The notes under the pieces are model-generated. The model was not told the DNA's origin. It made no database searches and saw nothing but the letters and a program-made list of their open reading frames with translations. The translations under genes and the position numbers were made by a program. Shown here piece after piece: positions 12,128-24,328 of a stretch of 64,000 nucleotides of DNA. This DNA is from Chrysemys picta bellii (Eukaryota; Chordata; Testudines; Emydidae), in assembly GCF_011386835.1 (NCBI RefSeq), contig NC_088797.1, positions 95,242,264 to 95,306,263 of the forward strand. Reading direction: 5' to 3'. Within the stretch, counting starts at the first letter, position 1. Each line of letters begins with the position of its first letter.

Positions 12128-12811
12128 CTCTCTAGAATACTCATGTCTGAGTAACTAATAGTCTCTGAATAGTTAGACACCCAAGGGACATTCTTCTTGA
12201 TGCAGTAAGTGGCAATTGCCTATTTTCTAGTGTCTGGCTGACTGTGTATTTGGAATCTGACAAATGTGATTATGTGCAGCATATTGGGGTTGAGTGGGGG
12301 TGGCTTTTGCTTGATTTACATTGGCCACAGCTTAAGAATGGTCTCTTGAGCCATCAAACTTGTGTGGGAAGAGGTGGATATCCTGTTGAGTTCTGCAAAG
12401 GATAAGTCTTCAAGCTATTTTAAAATAACAGAACACAGTAGTGATATTGCTGACATCCTATGCAATAAAGGTCATGAGTGTGGTCATTTAATCAGTGTTT
12501 GGGGTTAGAAATACAAAATAGCAATCTCTGCCCACTTACATTGGAGCACATCCCATTGGGTAAATGAAGTGGTATGAGTATACTGTAATCTAAGTCCGAA
12601 TCTGGCCCACTTTCTCAAGTAATACTCTGCCAGAGATCATATGACACTTCCTTTATCTTAACTAGCTTGATTTCCCTTTTCCTGCACTGGCTGGTATAAA
12701 ATAGGGTAATAGTACAAACAATTTTACCAGTCAGTCAATGTCTACTTTATCTCTGCCTTACAGCAAGATGGAGTCTGAGCCTTTTAGCTTCACTTTAACT
12801 CTAACTCAGGG
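12128..12811. other. No gene seen
   Basis: No recognisable feature. Confidence 0.35.
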
Positions 12812-12819
12812 CATACAAA

Positions 12820-12989
12820 CAGGGCCACTGAGAGCGGGTTCAGGCCCTGGTGAACATTTTTTTTGAGCCCCCCAGCAAGGGTGGACCGGCTAAACAGGGC
12901 CAGCGGTGGGAGAAAGCCGGGCCTCGGGCCCCCTTCTGGATGGCCAGGCTCCGGTAACTTGTACAGGTTCCCCTGCCCCGTCAGCCCTG
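12820..12989. mobile_element. Short hAT-type MITE
   Basis: 170-bp unit beginning CAGGGCCACTGAGAG and ending GTCAGCCCTG, flanked by catacaaa (12812-12819) and catacaag (12990-12997), 7 of 8 identical. CAGGG ends plus an 8-bp TSD indicate hAT. The interior is unlike that of the 254-bp family. Confidence 0.7.
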
Positions 12990-12997
12990 CATACAAG

Positions 12998-14573
12998 TTG
13001 GACATCTAGCGACTAGAAAACAGAAAAATTCTACTTCTGTAACCAAACTCCTTTTAGTGTTTTTGTTTGGGGAGTGTTACAGGGGGTGCATCATGGCATG
13101 AAAGTGTCAGACTCAAAAGTATCTTTATTAATTAGTTCATAGTTGCTTTATATGATACCTCCTGAGACCAGCTTTGAAGAGTCTGGGAGAATCCAAGTTG
13201 TGAGGTTTTTTTAATATCAATTCTGTGTTCTTCCTTTCACACTTGAAGATCTGAAAGTGAGGGAGGAAAGTTATTGCTGAAAATGTTACAGTTCTCATAG
13301 TACTGAAGTTAGTTCTGAGAACATGGCAATGGGTAGGGCCTTTAACAATGTGTTTTTTGTTTTGTTTTTCTAAATATTTTATGGACTTCAGTTTTAGCAT
13401 AGTTATGGCCTCAGTACTGAGTATATCAGGAAGTACACCTTGACTCAAGTGTCGAACATCCCTTTAATGTTCACCTGGCTTTAGGCCACCTCTCTGGTAC
13501 CATGACTCTGGGGATATCTGACCTACCAGCATAACTTAGAGCAGCTTTAGGGCTGACCTAAATTATGCCCAGCTACCACAGCCCCAGTAGGTGACTGCCA
13601 GTGGTGGCGGGGCTAAACTCACTTTCCCTTGGACATGCTGCCTGCCAAGGCTGTGACTGGGGTGGGGCTCTACCAGCCCTATATCATCAAGGGATTTCCC
13701 TTCCCATTAGGAGGAATGGAATGGGAAGGAACACCCAGGAGCCAGATCTGAAGCAGCTAGACTGGGACTGAGGCTCTAGTTCTGTTTTGCAATTTACTTG
13801 GTTAAGAGGTTGATGATTATAGATATTCTTGCCAAGTTTCCTGCCCTTAACATCCATAACTTGTTTTCCTTAACCCCTATACCTTGTTATATACAGTATT
13901 GCACTGTTTGTTGCTGATTTTGGCTCAATTGGATCTAAGACAATATCCCTGGGTACAATTGGTCCTTCCCCTGCAAAATCACTTGATTGGTACCTGCTGC
14001 AGAAAAGGCGAGTCACGTGGAGACCGTGTGAGTGTTTATATAATATGCTCTGTGTGGGTTTCTGTTGGTTTCAATGTCAAAGATCTACTTATTGTCCTGT
14101 GGAGCACACCTGGTAACAGTTGGCCAAAACTGAGTACAAAGGAGCCCATATCATGTAAAGCTGGCAGAGGAAGAATACAGATATTTCTTTTCATTCCATA
14201 TAAAATGGCCTTTTGCAAATTGCATTTTTGCTCTCTGCACTGTCTGTCTCTGACAAAGTCTCTGTGCCATTGGAAATGCAGGTAACTGACTCAAACTAAC
14301 CTTACTTCTAGTGCACTTTAAACAGACAGAAGTGGAAAAACAGAGGAAACTAAGCAGACAAACTCTTCAGAAATAAACATTTGAGATCATAACCTGCATA
14401 TACCTTGTTCCCATAACATGTAATTATTTGTTCTGTTTCTTTTCTATTGATTTTTAATATTTATTCTGGCTGGATAACCCCCCCTTCGTGTTCATTGTAT
14501 CTTTTGCTAGAAAAATATGCTAAAAGTCTCAGATGACTATGTAATTTTCTTTGAAGGGCCCTCTGATGGAGTG
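12998..14573. other. No gene seen
   Basis: No exon recognised. A GC-richer part (about 13480-13740) resembles a worn repeat but I cannot name it. Confidence 0.35.
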
Positions 14574-15223
14574 TGCTCCCCACACTAGCCCTACAAAAGC
14601 TGAATTAGGCTGCAAAGGGGGGAGTCTTAGGCTGGAGGCAGCTAATTAGAGAGAAGCTCTCCTGTGAGGGACAGGCAGGGCTTCTACAAAAGTCAGGAAA
14701 CTGGAAGAAGAAGAGGTGGTAGGAGACAGCTAGATTGTTTGAGGGACTGCAGCGACAAGTTGCTTAAAGTCCCTCCCAGGAAGGAGGGAATGAAGAGACT
14801 GGCAAACCCAGCGGAGGGGGGTGGCTGGGAGGTATGGAAGCTGGGAGGTCAGGGAAAAGCAGTAAGGTGCAGGGGATGGACTTTGCTGCTGTGTAGAGGG
14901 TCCCAGAGCCAGAACCCCGAGAAGATAATGGGCCTGCTAGCCACAGTGGGAATGGCACTGTTAGGCTGTGAAGAGGACTCCCTGAGACTGCTGGAGAGAA
15001 AGAACCTCTATGCACTCCATTCCCCCTCAGAAAGGGAGACCACATGGTGACTTGGCTAGAGGGCTGCATCATGAAGAGGACAACTGCAGTGTGTGTGTGA
15101 GAGAGAGAGAGAGAGAAACTACTGAAGAGAAACTGACAGGGTGTAAATGCTGGAAGGGGCACTGGCTTGACTGAGCTAATCCCAAGAATCATCAGGAGGC
15201 AGCACCATCTAGCGGTGAGTACA
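14574..15223 (+). mobile_element. LTR-like unit, sense orientation
   Basis: Starts TGATGGAGTGTG and ends GTGAGTACA, so it has TG...CA termini. A TATA-like 'ctacaaaagtc' lies near 14682. Contains a (GT)n(GA)n microsatellite at about 15090-15117. Same general layout as the units at 9506 and 24004. No TSD found, so the termini are provisional. Frames inside it on both strands are incidental. Confidence 0.45.
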
Positions 15224-15919
15224 GCAACCTGTTAAGTCCACAGAAGATGTACAATTACGGCTGCTGTACAACTATGTGCTTTGCTATATGTGATGTGGCT
15301 CTTACCTTGTACTGTACCCCTGCCTACTTCCATCTCCTCCTTGGTCTTTTGTCTGCCTGACACAGCCCTTTGCATTAATACCTCATTGGGCAAGAACAGC
15401 TCTGCCCGTCCCCCATCCAGCTGTGATCTTGAGGGTGGGGGTGAGGCTTCAGCTCTCCTTTACTTTTGAATGTGTCTCTAGAGACATATTCTTGTCTCTT
15501 CTGGGTGCTAAATACTAGTAAAATAAACTCACATTCCCTCATCTGAATGGTTTGCAAAGCACAGGGGGAGAGGCTTTGTTATCTTAGTTACAGAGGAAAT
15601 AACCCTGCATCTAAAATCCACCTGGTGCCTCTTATCACCCAGAAGAAAATTTGTCCCTCACCTACCTACTTATCAAGTCCAGTTGTTCATTATTGTATAT
15701 GGGTGAGGTTACAGCAATACTTTCAGAGGATTATTTAATCAGGTATATTGTCTGGAGCAAATGCTATAATCTGTCCCCCATGCTGTTGTCCCACAACTAC
15801 CTCATGGAGGCTTCCCCACCGTCCTGTCTCCAAATCTAGCTTTTTACAGGCTGTTTTGATCTCCACTTTCCTGGATGCTCCTCACTACTCAAGGTGATTG
15901 ACCTTTGACTTGTACATCC
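15224..15919. other. No gene seen
   Basis: No recognisable exon or repeat. Confidence 0.35.
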
Positions 15920-15927
15920 ATTGTTCT

Positions 15928-16164
15928 CAGGGCCGGCTCAAGGTTTTCTGCTGCCCCAAGCGCTCCCCCTACCCCCCAAAAAAGCTGAGGCAGTGAGATT
16001 GCACCACTCCACTCTTCAGCGGCAGGTCCTTTGCTTCGAGAGGGACTGAGGAACCCGCTGCTGAAGACCCGGACGTATTACCCCAATATCGGCCGGAATG
16101 CCGCCCCTTGGTATTGGCTGCCCCAAGCACCTGCTCCTTTAGCTGGTGCCTGGAGCTGGCCCTG
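15928..16164 (-). mobile_element. hAT-type MITE, CAGGG termini
   Basis: 237-bp copy of the same family as 5257-5510 but inverted. Ends CAGGGCCGGCTCAAGG and CCTGGAGCTGGCCCTG, with a perfect 8-bp TSD attgttct at 15920-15927 and 16165-16172. Confidence 0.88.
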
Positions 16165-16172
16165 ATTGTTCT

Positions 16173-16662
16173 TAGCTATAAGCATGGTAGATCCATCAGA
16201 TCTAAATCTTTCATTGCCAGGAAATATAAATTGTAAGAAAGGCCTGTGCTCTGTCAATGTCTGCAGAATTCCATAGTGTAATAGCAAAGCATAAGCTGTA
16301 GCTGAAGAGATAAGCAGTACTCAAACAGTGTGTAATTGTTGGGTTTATTATGCAAGGTGGTCTTAGGTCTGCTGTATACATAAATCTACAAATGGACTTA
16401 TTCTACACCCACATACTTTACTATAGAATGGGACATCACCCTGAGAAGGAGACTTTTTATGGAGTATAAAAGAGCTAGCGTGGTGGTGGTGGTTTTTTTT
16501 CCCCTTCCAGAGCCCCCTAACACTCTTGCAGTGTGTTGTGCCAGGTAAAAAAAAACAAACAAAAAAAAAACTGTCTCCTGTCACTGTGGAAGCTGTCTGT
16601 GATTTGTTTTTAATCTAGCCAAGGAATTTCATTGGTAATTGAGTGCTTTAATCAAAGATTCA
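16173..16662. other. No gene seen; A/T tracts
   Basis: A 'ggtggtggtggttttttttcccc' region near 16480 and an A-rich run at 16548-16570 are simple-sequence tracts. Nothing else recognised. Confidence 0.35.
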
Positions 16663-16676
16663 TACCTTAACCTAAG

Positions 16677-16733
16677 AGGGGGAGGGATAGCTCAGTGGTT
16701 TGAGCATTCGCCTGCTAAACCCAGGGTTGTGAG
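16677..16733 (+). mobile_element. Head-only Cry-type SINE with 14-bp TSD
   Basis: 57 bp matching the tRNA-derived 5' head of the cryptodiran Cry SINE: 'gggggagggatagctcagtg' with the pol III A box 'tagctcagtgg', then 'cctgctaaacccagggttg'. It stops at the start of the B box and has none of the CR1-like 3' tail. The perfect 14-bp duplication taccttaacctaag flanks it at 16663-16676 and 16734-16747. It is not a functional tRNA: it lacks the T arm and acceptor 3' half. Confidence 0.85.
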
Positions 16734-17069
16734 TACCTTAACCTAAGTTAGAAGCATATGTTCTTAACTTGGATTCCTGACTTACTAATCAACCTTAATA
16801 TTCATAGCCAGAATGATTTATTCACTGCCTTACATCCTGTCCATGTGTTCAGCTGGCATTGTGTCCACTCACAAGTTGTTGGATTAGATCACAAGTGCTA
16901 AGCAACAATGAAGTTAGAGGAGAAACCTGACAAAATGCATGACAGAGCTCTTGAAATTAGCCAGCCCTTAGATAACATTTTAGGAAATGGTTGGTTTCCT
17001 GAAGGTGAAGGGGAATCATCAAGTGAAAATACTGCACCACTGACAAAATTAAAGTAGTACTAAATCACA

Positions 17070-17775
17070 TGTTAAATGGATTAAAAACTGGCTACGCCAT
17101 CTCAAAAAATAGCTATAAGTGGGGAATCAAATATGAAATGTTTCTCATGGGGTTCTGCAGGGATTGGTTCTAGTCTCAACATGATTCAACTTTTTTTTGT
17201 AATCAGTTTGCTGGGAAGTAATTATAAAATCACTGCCGTAAAGACTTAGACAGTTTGGTGGAGTGGTAAGTAGCAATGAGGCTAGGGCAATCTCAGTTGC
17301 TCAGTTTATCAAGCCTATTCAAACAAAATGCATTTTAATCCACCCAACTACAAAGCTGTACATTTAGAAACAAGAAATCCAGGCCATACCTACAGAATGA
17401 GGGATAGCAGTGACTTTGAACAGGATTTCAATAATGGACACTACTCAACATGAGCTTGCAGTGCTGTGGCACAAAGGGCTGATGTAAACTTCAATACATA
17501 AACAGGGGAATCGTATGCAGTATTCCAGCATTGTTCTCACCATTGCCATATGGTGAGTAGGAGTAAGGAGATTACCACTGCTATATACAGATGTTAGGCC
17601 AGTCACCTCCTTGCTCCTATTAACTATGTGGCATTGGTGAGACCAGTGCTGGAATACTGCAGAGAGTACTGGTATCCACATTCTCCAATTGCCACACCCT
17701 CCCTGACATCAGTTTTAGAGTGCAGAAAAAAGCCACACACAATTCAAAGGCTGGAAAGTGAGCTTTGAAGAGTCA
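17070..17775 (+). mobile_element. CR1 LINE fragment, decayed
   Basis: Landmarks of CR1 ORF2 reverse transcriptase in order: 'ggattaaaaactggcta', 'ggggttctgcagggattgg' (the conserved G-V-P-Q-G-S block), 'gggggagtgg'-like text at 17256, 'cacatgagct'-like text at 17449, and 'ggtgagaccagtgctggaat' at 17637. Multiple indels and stops. The 3' tail is missing. Confidence 0.7.
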
Positions 17776-17832
17776 GTCGGCTTAGGTTATCAGAAGCCAG
17801 TGAGGCTACTGTCCATGTACCTTCACAGGGAG

Positions 17833-18449
17833 CATCTACCAATGTGATATATGCCAGCAATGCCCCTCTGCCATGTACATTGGCCAAACCGGACAGTCTC
17901 TATGAAAAAGAATTAATGGACACAAATCTGACATCAGGAATCATAATACTCAAAAACCAGTGGGAGAACGCTTTAACCTGTCTGGTCATTCAATGACAGA
18001 CCTGCGGGTGGCTATTTTACAACAGAAAAGCTTCAAAAACAGACCCCAAGGAGAAACTGCTGAACTCAAATTGATATGCAAATTAGACACAATCAATTTA
18101 GGTTTGAATAAAGACTGGGAATGTCTGAGCCATTACAAACATTGAATCTATCTCCCCATGTAAGTACTCACACTTCTTATCAACCTGTCTGTACTGGGCT
18201 ATCTGGATTATCACTTCAAAAGTTGTGTGTAGTGTGTTTGGGGTGTTTTTTTTCCCTCCTCTTACTTAATTGGCCACAGAGTTGGTAAGACAACTCCTAC
18301 CTGTTCATGCTCTCTGTATATATGTGTGTGTATATATATCTCCTCAATATATGTTCCATTCTATGCAACCGAAGAAGTGGGATGTAGCCCACGAAAGCTT
18401 ATGCTCAAATAAATTTTAGTCTCTAAGGTGCCACAAGTACTCCTGTTCT
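17833..18449 (+). mobile_element. 5'-truncated Penelope-like element
   Basis: 617-bp PLE copy holding only the C-terminal GIY-YIG endonuclease region and the 3' tail. It is flanked by a perfect 12-bp TSD cttcacagggag at 17821-17832 and 18450-18461. The tail (about 18300-18449) ends 'caagtactcctgttct'. Unlike the other PLE copies in this window, it has no inverted tail at its left end. Confidence 0.88.
17839..18144 (+). pseudogene. PLE GIY-YIG endonuclease remnant
   Basis: Encodes the YIGQTGQS block of the GIY-YIG nuclease and continues to the family C-terminus ending SHYKH. Compared with the copy at 26004-26325 it has lost about 11 bp just after the I-Y motif, and an Arg codon (cgc) after QTGQSL has become TGA. 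Both changes break the frame. The downstream part (from 17960) remains open, which is expected for a young copy. Confidence 0.85.
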
Positions 18450-18461
18450 CTTCACAGGGAG

Positions 18462-19417
18462 AAAATTCTGGGGTCCACAGGGAAGCAATAGTATCTGTGG
18501 TAACTCTAGTATGACTGAAATTGGATGTTGATTTAAGTACTAGTGTTTTGGAACAAGAAATGGTTAAGATTTACATATGTAGTGCATGATTAATTGGTTA
18601 TTACAATTTCCATATGTTCGGGTGGTACAAGAGGTTAGGATGAAATTAAGAAATGGGAAAACTTGCCCTGTCGCATAAATTTTTGACCATGACCTCTCTT
18701 ACGCTGTGGAACCTCCATCATGCTGGTCATTTAATACTAGACTGGACTTCTGCTCTCCAGCCTCAATTTAATACTAGTAATAGTTCCCTGTTGAACAATC
18801 TGGCATGGGTAGACCAGTCTACTGATCTGAAGAAACTCTTCTATATCTAACTCTTATGAGTCTGACTATCAAACCTCCATCTGATCTGAGCCCTCAGCAG
18901 CTTCTAAACAGCAACACTTGCCATACATTGCTCCTACACCTATTCCAAACCTTTTTTCCCCCAAGGATTTTGGTTCTCTTTTTTGATACTCCTCAGAACC
19001 TGGTTTGTACTATGGCTGAATACAGCAGAAACTTGTATAGCTGATTTTAGTTGGAAAAATCACACTAATAGATACAAGTGTAAGGCTTTTATGCTTTTCT
19101 TGGGATGCATCATTGTTTTTTTGAAACAGTCTGAATAAAAAATGTCTTGGTATTTGCTTGAAATAGAAGCTATTGTTTGGTAGATAACAATAGTTTGAGA
19201 TACTTATGCTAATAACTTCAGGAACACTGTATAATTTTCTTCCCTGCTGTGACCAATGAATTACTATGTATTGTACTTGTAAAGACTTTATTTTACTATA
19301 AATCCAAGACTGACATGCGAGAGTTTTGGAAAGTACTATTTAAAGAGGTAATTTCTCATGGAAATCAGTTCACTGTCTATGAGAATTAATAGATTATATT
19401 TTCTCTCTCTCTCTCTC
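18462..19417. other. No gene seen; (TC)n microsatellite at the right edge
   Basis: No recognisable exon. A (TC)n run at about 19401-19424 forms the target of the next hAT element. Confidence 0.4.
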
Positions 19418-19425
19418 TCTCTCTG

Positions 19426-19843
19426 CAGGGCCAGTGCAAGGAAGCTTCGCGCCCTAGGTGAAACTTCCACCTTGCATGCACCCCCCCTCCCCCCTCCCCA
19501 GTCCTGCAGCAGCTCTCCGCCTTGAAGCACCCCCCCACGGCAGCTCCCTCCCCACCCTGAGGGCCCCCCCCCGCTGCAGCTCCTCCCCCCTGAGGAGCCG
19601 TGCGGCAGCACCCCACCTCTGCTCCGCCTCCTCCCCGAGCACGCTGCCCCTGCTCTAATTCTCCTCCCCCTCCCAGGCTTGTGGCACCAAACAGCTGATT
19701 GGCGCTGCAAGCCTGGGAGGTGGGAGAAGTGGAGCGGCCCAGGAACACTGTAATAAATAAAGTGGGGCACCACTTTTTGGCACCCCCAAATCTTGGCACC
19801 CTAGGCAACTGCCTAGTTTGCCTTAATGGTAGCACCGGCCTTG
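19426..19843. mobile_element. hAT-type element inserted in a (TC)n tract
   Basis: 418 bp. The left end CAGGGCCAGTGCAAGG pairs with the right end TAGCACCGGCCTTG. Flanks are tctctctg (19418-19425) and tctctgtg (19844-19851), 7 of 8 identical. The interior is strongly C-rich on the plus strand (19480-19680), which creates long spurious frames on both strands. Near the right end the palindrome 'ctaggcaactgcctag' is a family landmark. Confidence 0.75.
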
Positions 19844-20064
19844 TCTCTGTGTAGTCTTCCCTATTTAAGGGAACATACAATTAGCATAACTGTCTTTTCA
19901 TATCAAGTTGTCTTTTTTTAAAAAAATGTTAAAGCTTTTTCATATAAACGGTTTCCCTTCTGTTACACCTTAACCCTTTTTGTAATTCTCCCGCCTCCAT
20001 GCCATGATTTTTCTTTTGGAGGCTTCCTTGTATTCTTTAGAGTTCTGAAGAGCCTCCCACTTAG

Positions 20065-20195
20065 ACCCTGATTCAGCAAGGTACTTAAGCACATGCCTAA
20101 CTTTAAGCAAGTAGGTATATCCAATTGACTTTAATGGGACTGCACATGTGCACTAGAAATGTGCACAGTATCTTGCTCAATGAGGATCTTAATTG
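20065..20195. mobile_element. Palindromic MITE relic ('gattcagcaag' type)
   Basis: Left 'ccctgattcagcaaggtact' and right 'cagtatcttgctcaatgagg' are eroded inverted arms around a 'ccaattgactttaatggg' centre. This layout is common in amniote short MITEs. No TSD legible. Confidence 0.45.
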
Positions 20196-20634
20196 CCTTC
20201 CAAATATCCAGGTCTCACCTAGCAGCTGCCAAGCATCTGGGGTAGGAGACTGCATGTGACTTCTGAGGACACAATCACTATAACTCTTCATCTGGTTTAG
20301 AGTCTCTATAGACTGTTAATTCCCAAGCTGTGAGGTAAAATGTTGGGACTAGAAAGCCAGCATTCATTTGCTTTTAAAGGCAACTTATTCAAGTGGAATG
20401 TTCCACCTGTTAAAATTTAAACCACAAGCGTTTGACAGGCACTTACTTGCAAACAAACTATCATTTCACATCAGCACAATAGGTTCTCATTTGGCTGAAG
20501 CATTGAGAAGGGGGATAATTCAATAGAATTTAATGCTTCATCAAGAGCAATTTATTGTTGAGGAGTGAGGTATTGTGGTGGTATTTACAGACTGTCCAAT
20601 TACAAGAGAAGGTGTATTAAAATGTTTATCTCCT

Positions 20635-21769
20635 TGTGAAGGGTTGGATCACAGAAACCCACTTGGGAGCTGCCACCTAATGTGTAAAGACTACTCCTGC
20701 TTCTGTTTTCCCTACCAGCTCAGGACTCCAGCACCCTGTCTTGTTGAGCCAGACACTCCAGTCTGCTGCAACACAGACCCAGGGTCTGAATCACTTGCCC
20801 CAAAGCTGCAAGTTTACCTGAAAACAGCGCCCAGAAGTGTGCTTGTCTTTAGCACTCAGATGCCCAACTCCCAATGGGGTCTAAACCCAGATAAATCAGT
20901 TTTACCCTGCATAAAGCTTATGCAAAGCAAACTCAAATTGGTCGCCCTCTATAACACTGATAGAGATGCACAGTTGTTTGCTTCCCCAGGTATTAATACA
21001 TACTCTAAGTTACTAAATAAAAAGTGATGTTATTAAATACAGACAGTAGGATTTAAGTGGTTCCAAGTAGTAACAGACAGAAAAAAGTCAGTCACCAAGT
21101 AAAATAAAATGCACAAATCTATGCCTAATCAAACTGAATACAGATAATCTCACCCTCAGAGACGCTTCAGTAAGTTTTTTCTCAGACTGGACACCTTCCA
21201 GGCCTGGGCACAATTCTTTCCCCTGGTACAGCTCTTGTTTCAGCTCAGGTGATAGCTAGGGGATTCTTCATGATGGCTCCTCTCCTCCTTGTTCTCTTCC
21301 ACCCCTTTATACATCTTTTGCATAAGGTGGGAACCCTTTGTCCCTCTGGGTTTCCACCCCCCCACACTGGAAAAGCACCAGGTTAAAGATGGATTCCAGT
21401 TCAGGTGACATGATCACATGTCACTGCAAGACTTCATTACTCACTTGCCAGCACACCCATATACAGGAAGACTCACAGGTAAATACAGCCATCTGCAGAC
21501 AATGGTCCTTGTTAATGGGCGTCATCAAGATTCCAAACCATCATTAATGGCCCACACTTTACATAATTACAATAGGCCCTCAGAGTTATATTTTATATTT
21601 CCAGTTTTAGAGACAAGAGTGGTACATTTATACAAATGGGATGATCACACTCAGTAGATTATAAGCTTTGTAATGATACCTTACAAGAGACCTTTTGCAT
21701 GAAGCATATTCCAGTTACATTATATTCACTTATATTTTTATAAAATCATATAGACTGCACAACGTCACA
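20635..21769 (-). mobile_element. Solo LTR, antisense, about 1.1 kb
   Basis: On the minus strand it starts TGTGACGTTGTGC and ends ACCCTTCACA, with TG...CA termini. A TATA-like 'gtataaaggg' sits at plus-strand 21306-21315. Flanks ctcct (20630-20634) and ctccc (21770-21774) give a 4-of-5 match for a 5-bp TSD. A 150-residue plus-strand frame (20575-21027) runs through it backwards and is incidental. Related in layout to the LTRs at 41163 and 48726. Confidence 0.75.
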
Positions 21770-22515
21770 CTCCCTCCACCCCAATAACAGAATGAAAACA
21801 AAGCTTATCTTTGTCTTTCTGCTCCATGTATAAAGGACTCCATTATGGAGAAGACCAAGAAATTAGACACTGGGCGAGCTTCAGTGTAAAAATGCCATTG
21901 AAAAGGACACACAATTTTTCTTCAATATAGTTTAAACATGTCACCTGGAACCCATTTTTTAAAAGGGGACATAATAAAGAACAGGGCTCAGTGGTGCAAT
22001 AGGTTAATTCAAGAGTTTCTCACCTCTGGGGACGTGCAATCTGATACTAGATTAAAATGACTTAGTAGGTCTCATCCTGGCTTCTGTTTGCATCATTTGC
22101 CATTATGGAAAATTTTAGTCCAAAAGTAGATGAATAGGGATCCTATAGGGCAGGGTTGAGGTACATTGGACAAGCACTATGTAAGCTATTGCACTCATCT
22201 CTGCCAGACTTCTGCAGAACTGCCCCCAAACTGCTGCTATTACTCTCTGAATTTCATGAACACCAATCTTATCCCCAGTTCTCAAAATGAATAGTTTTTT
22301 ATAGCATGGTTGGTGGTGTTTTTGTCAGCTCTTTCCCTTTGCCTGAAAATTAGGTTCCATTTATGAGCTAATAGCATTTTACAATGTCTTCACTGAGTGG
22401 AACAACTAGACACAGGGCAGTGTAATACATGGAGTCTTTGATGGCTTCTTCTGAAGGAAATAAAATCCCTGTGCAATTGCCTTTGTGTGATTGATTTTTT
22501 TGTTTGTATCAAAGT
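21770..22515. other. No gene seen
   Basis: AT-rich DNA with no recognised repeat or exon. Confidence 0.4.
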
Positions 22516-22523
22516 ACAAAGGC

Positions 22524-22781
22524 CAGGACCGGCTCCAGGGTTTTTGCCACCCCAAGCGGCGGGGGGGGGAAAAAAAAAAGCCACGATCACAATCGTGATC
22601 GGCGGTACTCCAGCGCCAGCTCCACCGCCCTGCTTTCTTCTTCAGCGGGAATTCAGCGGCGGGTCCCTCTTGGAAGGAAGCACCTGCCGCCGAATTGCCA
22701 CCGAGCAGCCTGACGTGCTGCCCCTTCCCCTTGGCTGCCCCAAGCACCTGCTTGCTGGGCTGGTGCCTGGAGCCGGCTCTG
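22524..22781 (-). mobile_element. hAT-type MITE, CAGGG family
   Basis: 258 bp, same family as 5257-5510, inverted. Ends CAGGACCGGCTCCAGG and CCTGGAGCCGGCTCTG, perfect 8-bp TSD acaaaggc at 22516-22523 and 22782-22789. Contains a G9 then A9 run at 22561-22579 and the palindrome 'cgatcacaatcgtgatcg' at 22584-22601. Confidence 0.88.
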
Positions 22782-22789
22782 ACAAAGGC

Positions 22790-24003
22790 TGATCCTGCAA
22801 CTGGATCTATCTAGGCAGAGACCTGAGCCTAGGCCAAGCCCAAATGAAGTGAGTGGGGCACTGCGTGGGCACTGGGGTCCACTTGTAAGATTGGGGTAGG
22901 GCTATTGGGAGTAAATAGCTAGAAATTAAAAATGCTGTAGAGCCCAATTTTTAAACAGGGATATTCATATCAGAAGCTAGACCTGGAAGAAAAGGGTTTT
23001 AGCTGCTTCCACAAGCATTGATGAGCAGTAATGTGTGGGGTTTTGATGCCCTTTTAAAACACTCAAACAGCACTCTTCCTATCTACAAGAGAAATGTACT
23101 GTTTATAGAAAAATCTTCCAAATATACATTGTCTGATCCTACAATGTGCATTGTTTCCTTTTACTAACATCCCCAAATATAAAAGATCCAATTCAAATTT
23201 TGCACTAAGGAATAAACTTCTATTGATATGCTGCAGTTTTAGCTGCATGGAATATTCTAGAGATAGAGATGGTAAGAGAAATTTTGCTGGAATACTACTC
23301 TATTGGAACAGAAGAATTTGTTGAAATCAAAATGTTTGTGAAACTGCATTGATTTTGCTGGACTTAAGTTCTTGAAAATCTGTGTGTGTGTGTGTGTGTG
23401 TGCTTCAATGATGTCAACCCTAAGGAGGGGAGCCCTTCCTACAGGAACCCTAGCCCCAAATACCTTAGCCATGGGGACCCTAACCCTAGGGCAGGGAGCC
23501 CTAGTCACAGGGACACTAACCTGTCAAAATATTCTGTCTGAACATTTTCAGAATAAAATATGTTGGGCTTTTATTTATTAATTTATACAAAATCAAAAAG
23601 CTGATTAACCCTAAACAGTATTTTCCAGAATTTTCCTTCATGGGGAAATTTCAAAATGTTCAGTTCCCATTCCAGTTTGGAACTAATCCAAACATCAAAA
23701 TCCTGACATCCTTCATGAAACAGAACCTCCATCCTGTGGACGTCTCTAATTAGATTGTAACCATATAGGTATGTATTTGAAGTTAAGGTCTTTGACATAT
23801 GAATTACCCCATAGTCACTTTCTGGACTTGCATGTCATATGATTGTAATAACTAATCTTGTGATGGTAGATTACATGTGATTACTCTTTTCTAAAGCTGG
23901 AAAGAACTGTGTAAACCCACCAGTAAAGGAAATACCCTTTTGCAAGCTATCTTTTGCTACTTGCCCATCCTAAGGGCCTCTAGGTCACCTCTCTGGTGCT
24001 ACT
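22790..24003. other. No gene seen; (TG)n and a small telomere-like repeat
   Basis: A (TG)11 run lies at 23381-23402. It is followed (23417-23522) by a degenerate array of 'accctaaccctagggcaggg'-like units of roughly 30 bp. The rest shows nothing recognisable. Confidence 0.45.
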
Positions 24004-24328
24004 TGTGATGGGCCTTAATCCCCAATATCTAGATGACAAGTTTCAGGGTAGCAGCCGTGTTAGTCTGTATCCTCAAAAAGAACAGGAGTACTTGTGGCAC
24101 CTTAGAGACTAAGGTTATTAGAGCATAAGCTTTCGTGGGCTACAACCCACTTCTTCGGATGCATATATAGAGTGAAACATATTGAGGAGATATATATACA
24201 CACACACATACAGAGAGCATGAACAGGTGGGAGTTGTCTTACTAACTCTGAGAGGCCAATTAAGTAAGAGAAAAAAAACTTTTGAAGTGATAATCAAGAT
24301 AGCTCAGTACAGACAGTTTGATAAGAAG

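Noticed and set aside
16677..16733. tRNA gene
   Set aside because: Only the 5' half of a tRNA-like SINE head; no T arm, no 3' acceptor strand, and flanked by a 14-bp TSD.
19386..19880. 145-164 residue minus-strand frames
   Set aside because: Caused by a C-rich hAT interior; Gly/Arg-rich low complexity.
20575..21027. 150-residue plus-strand frame
   Set aside because: Runs backwards through a solo LTR; no domain and its frame depends on repeat text.
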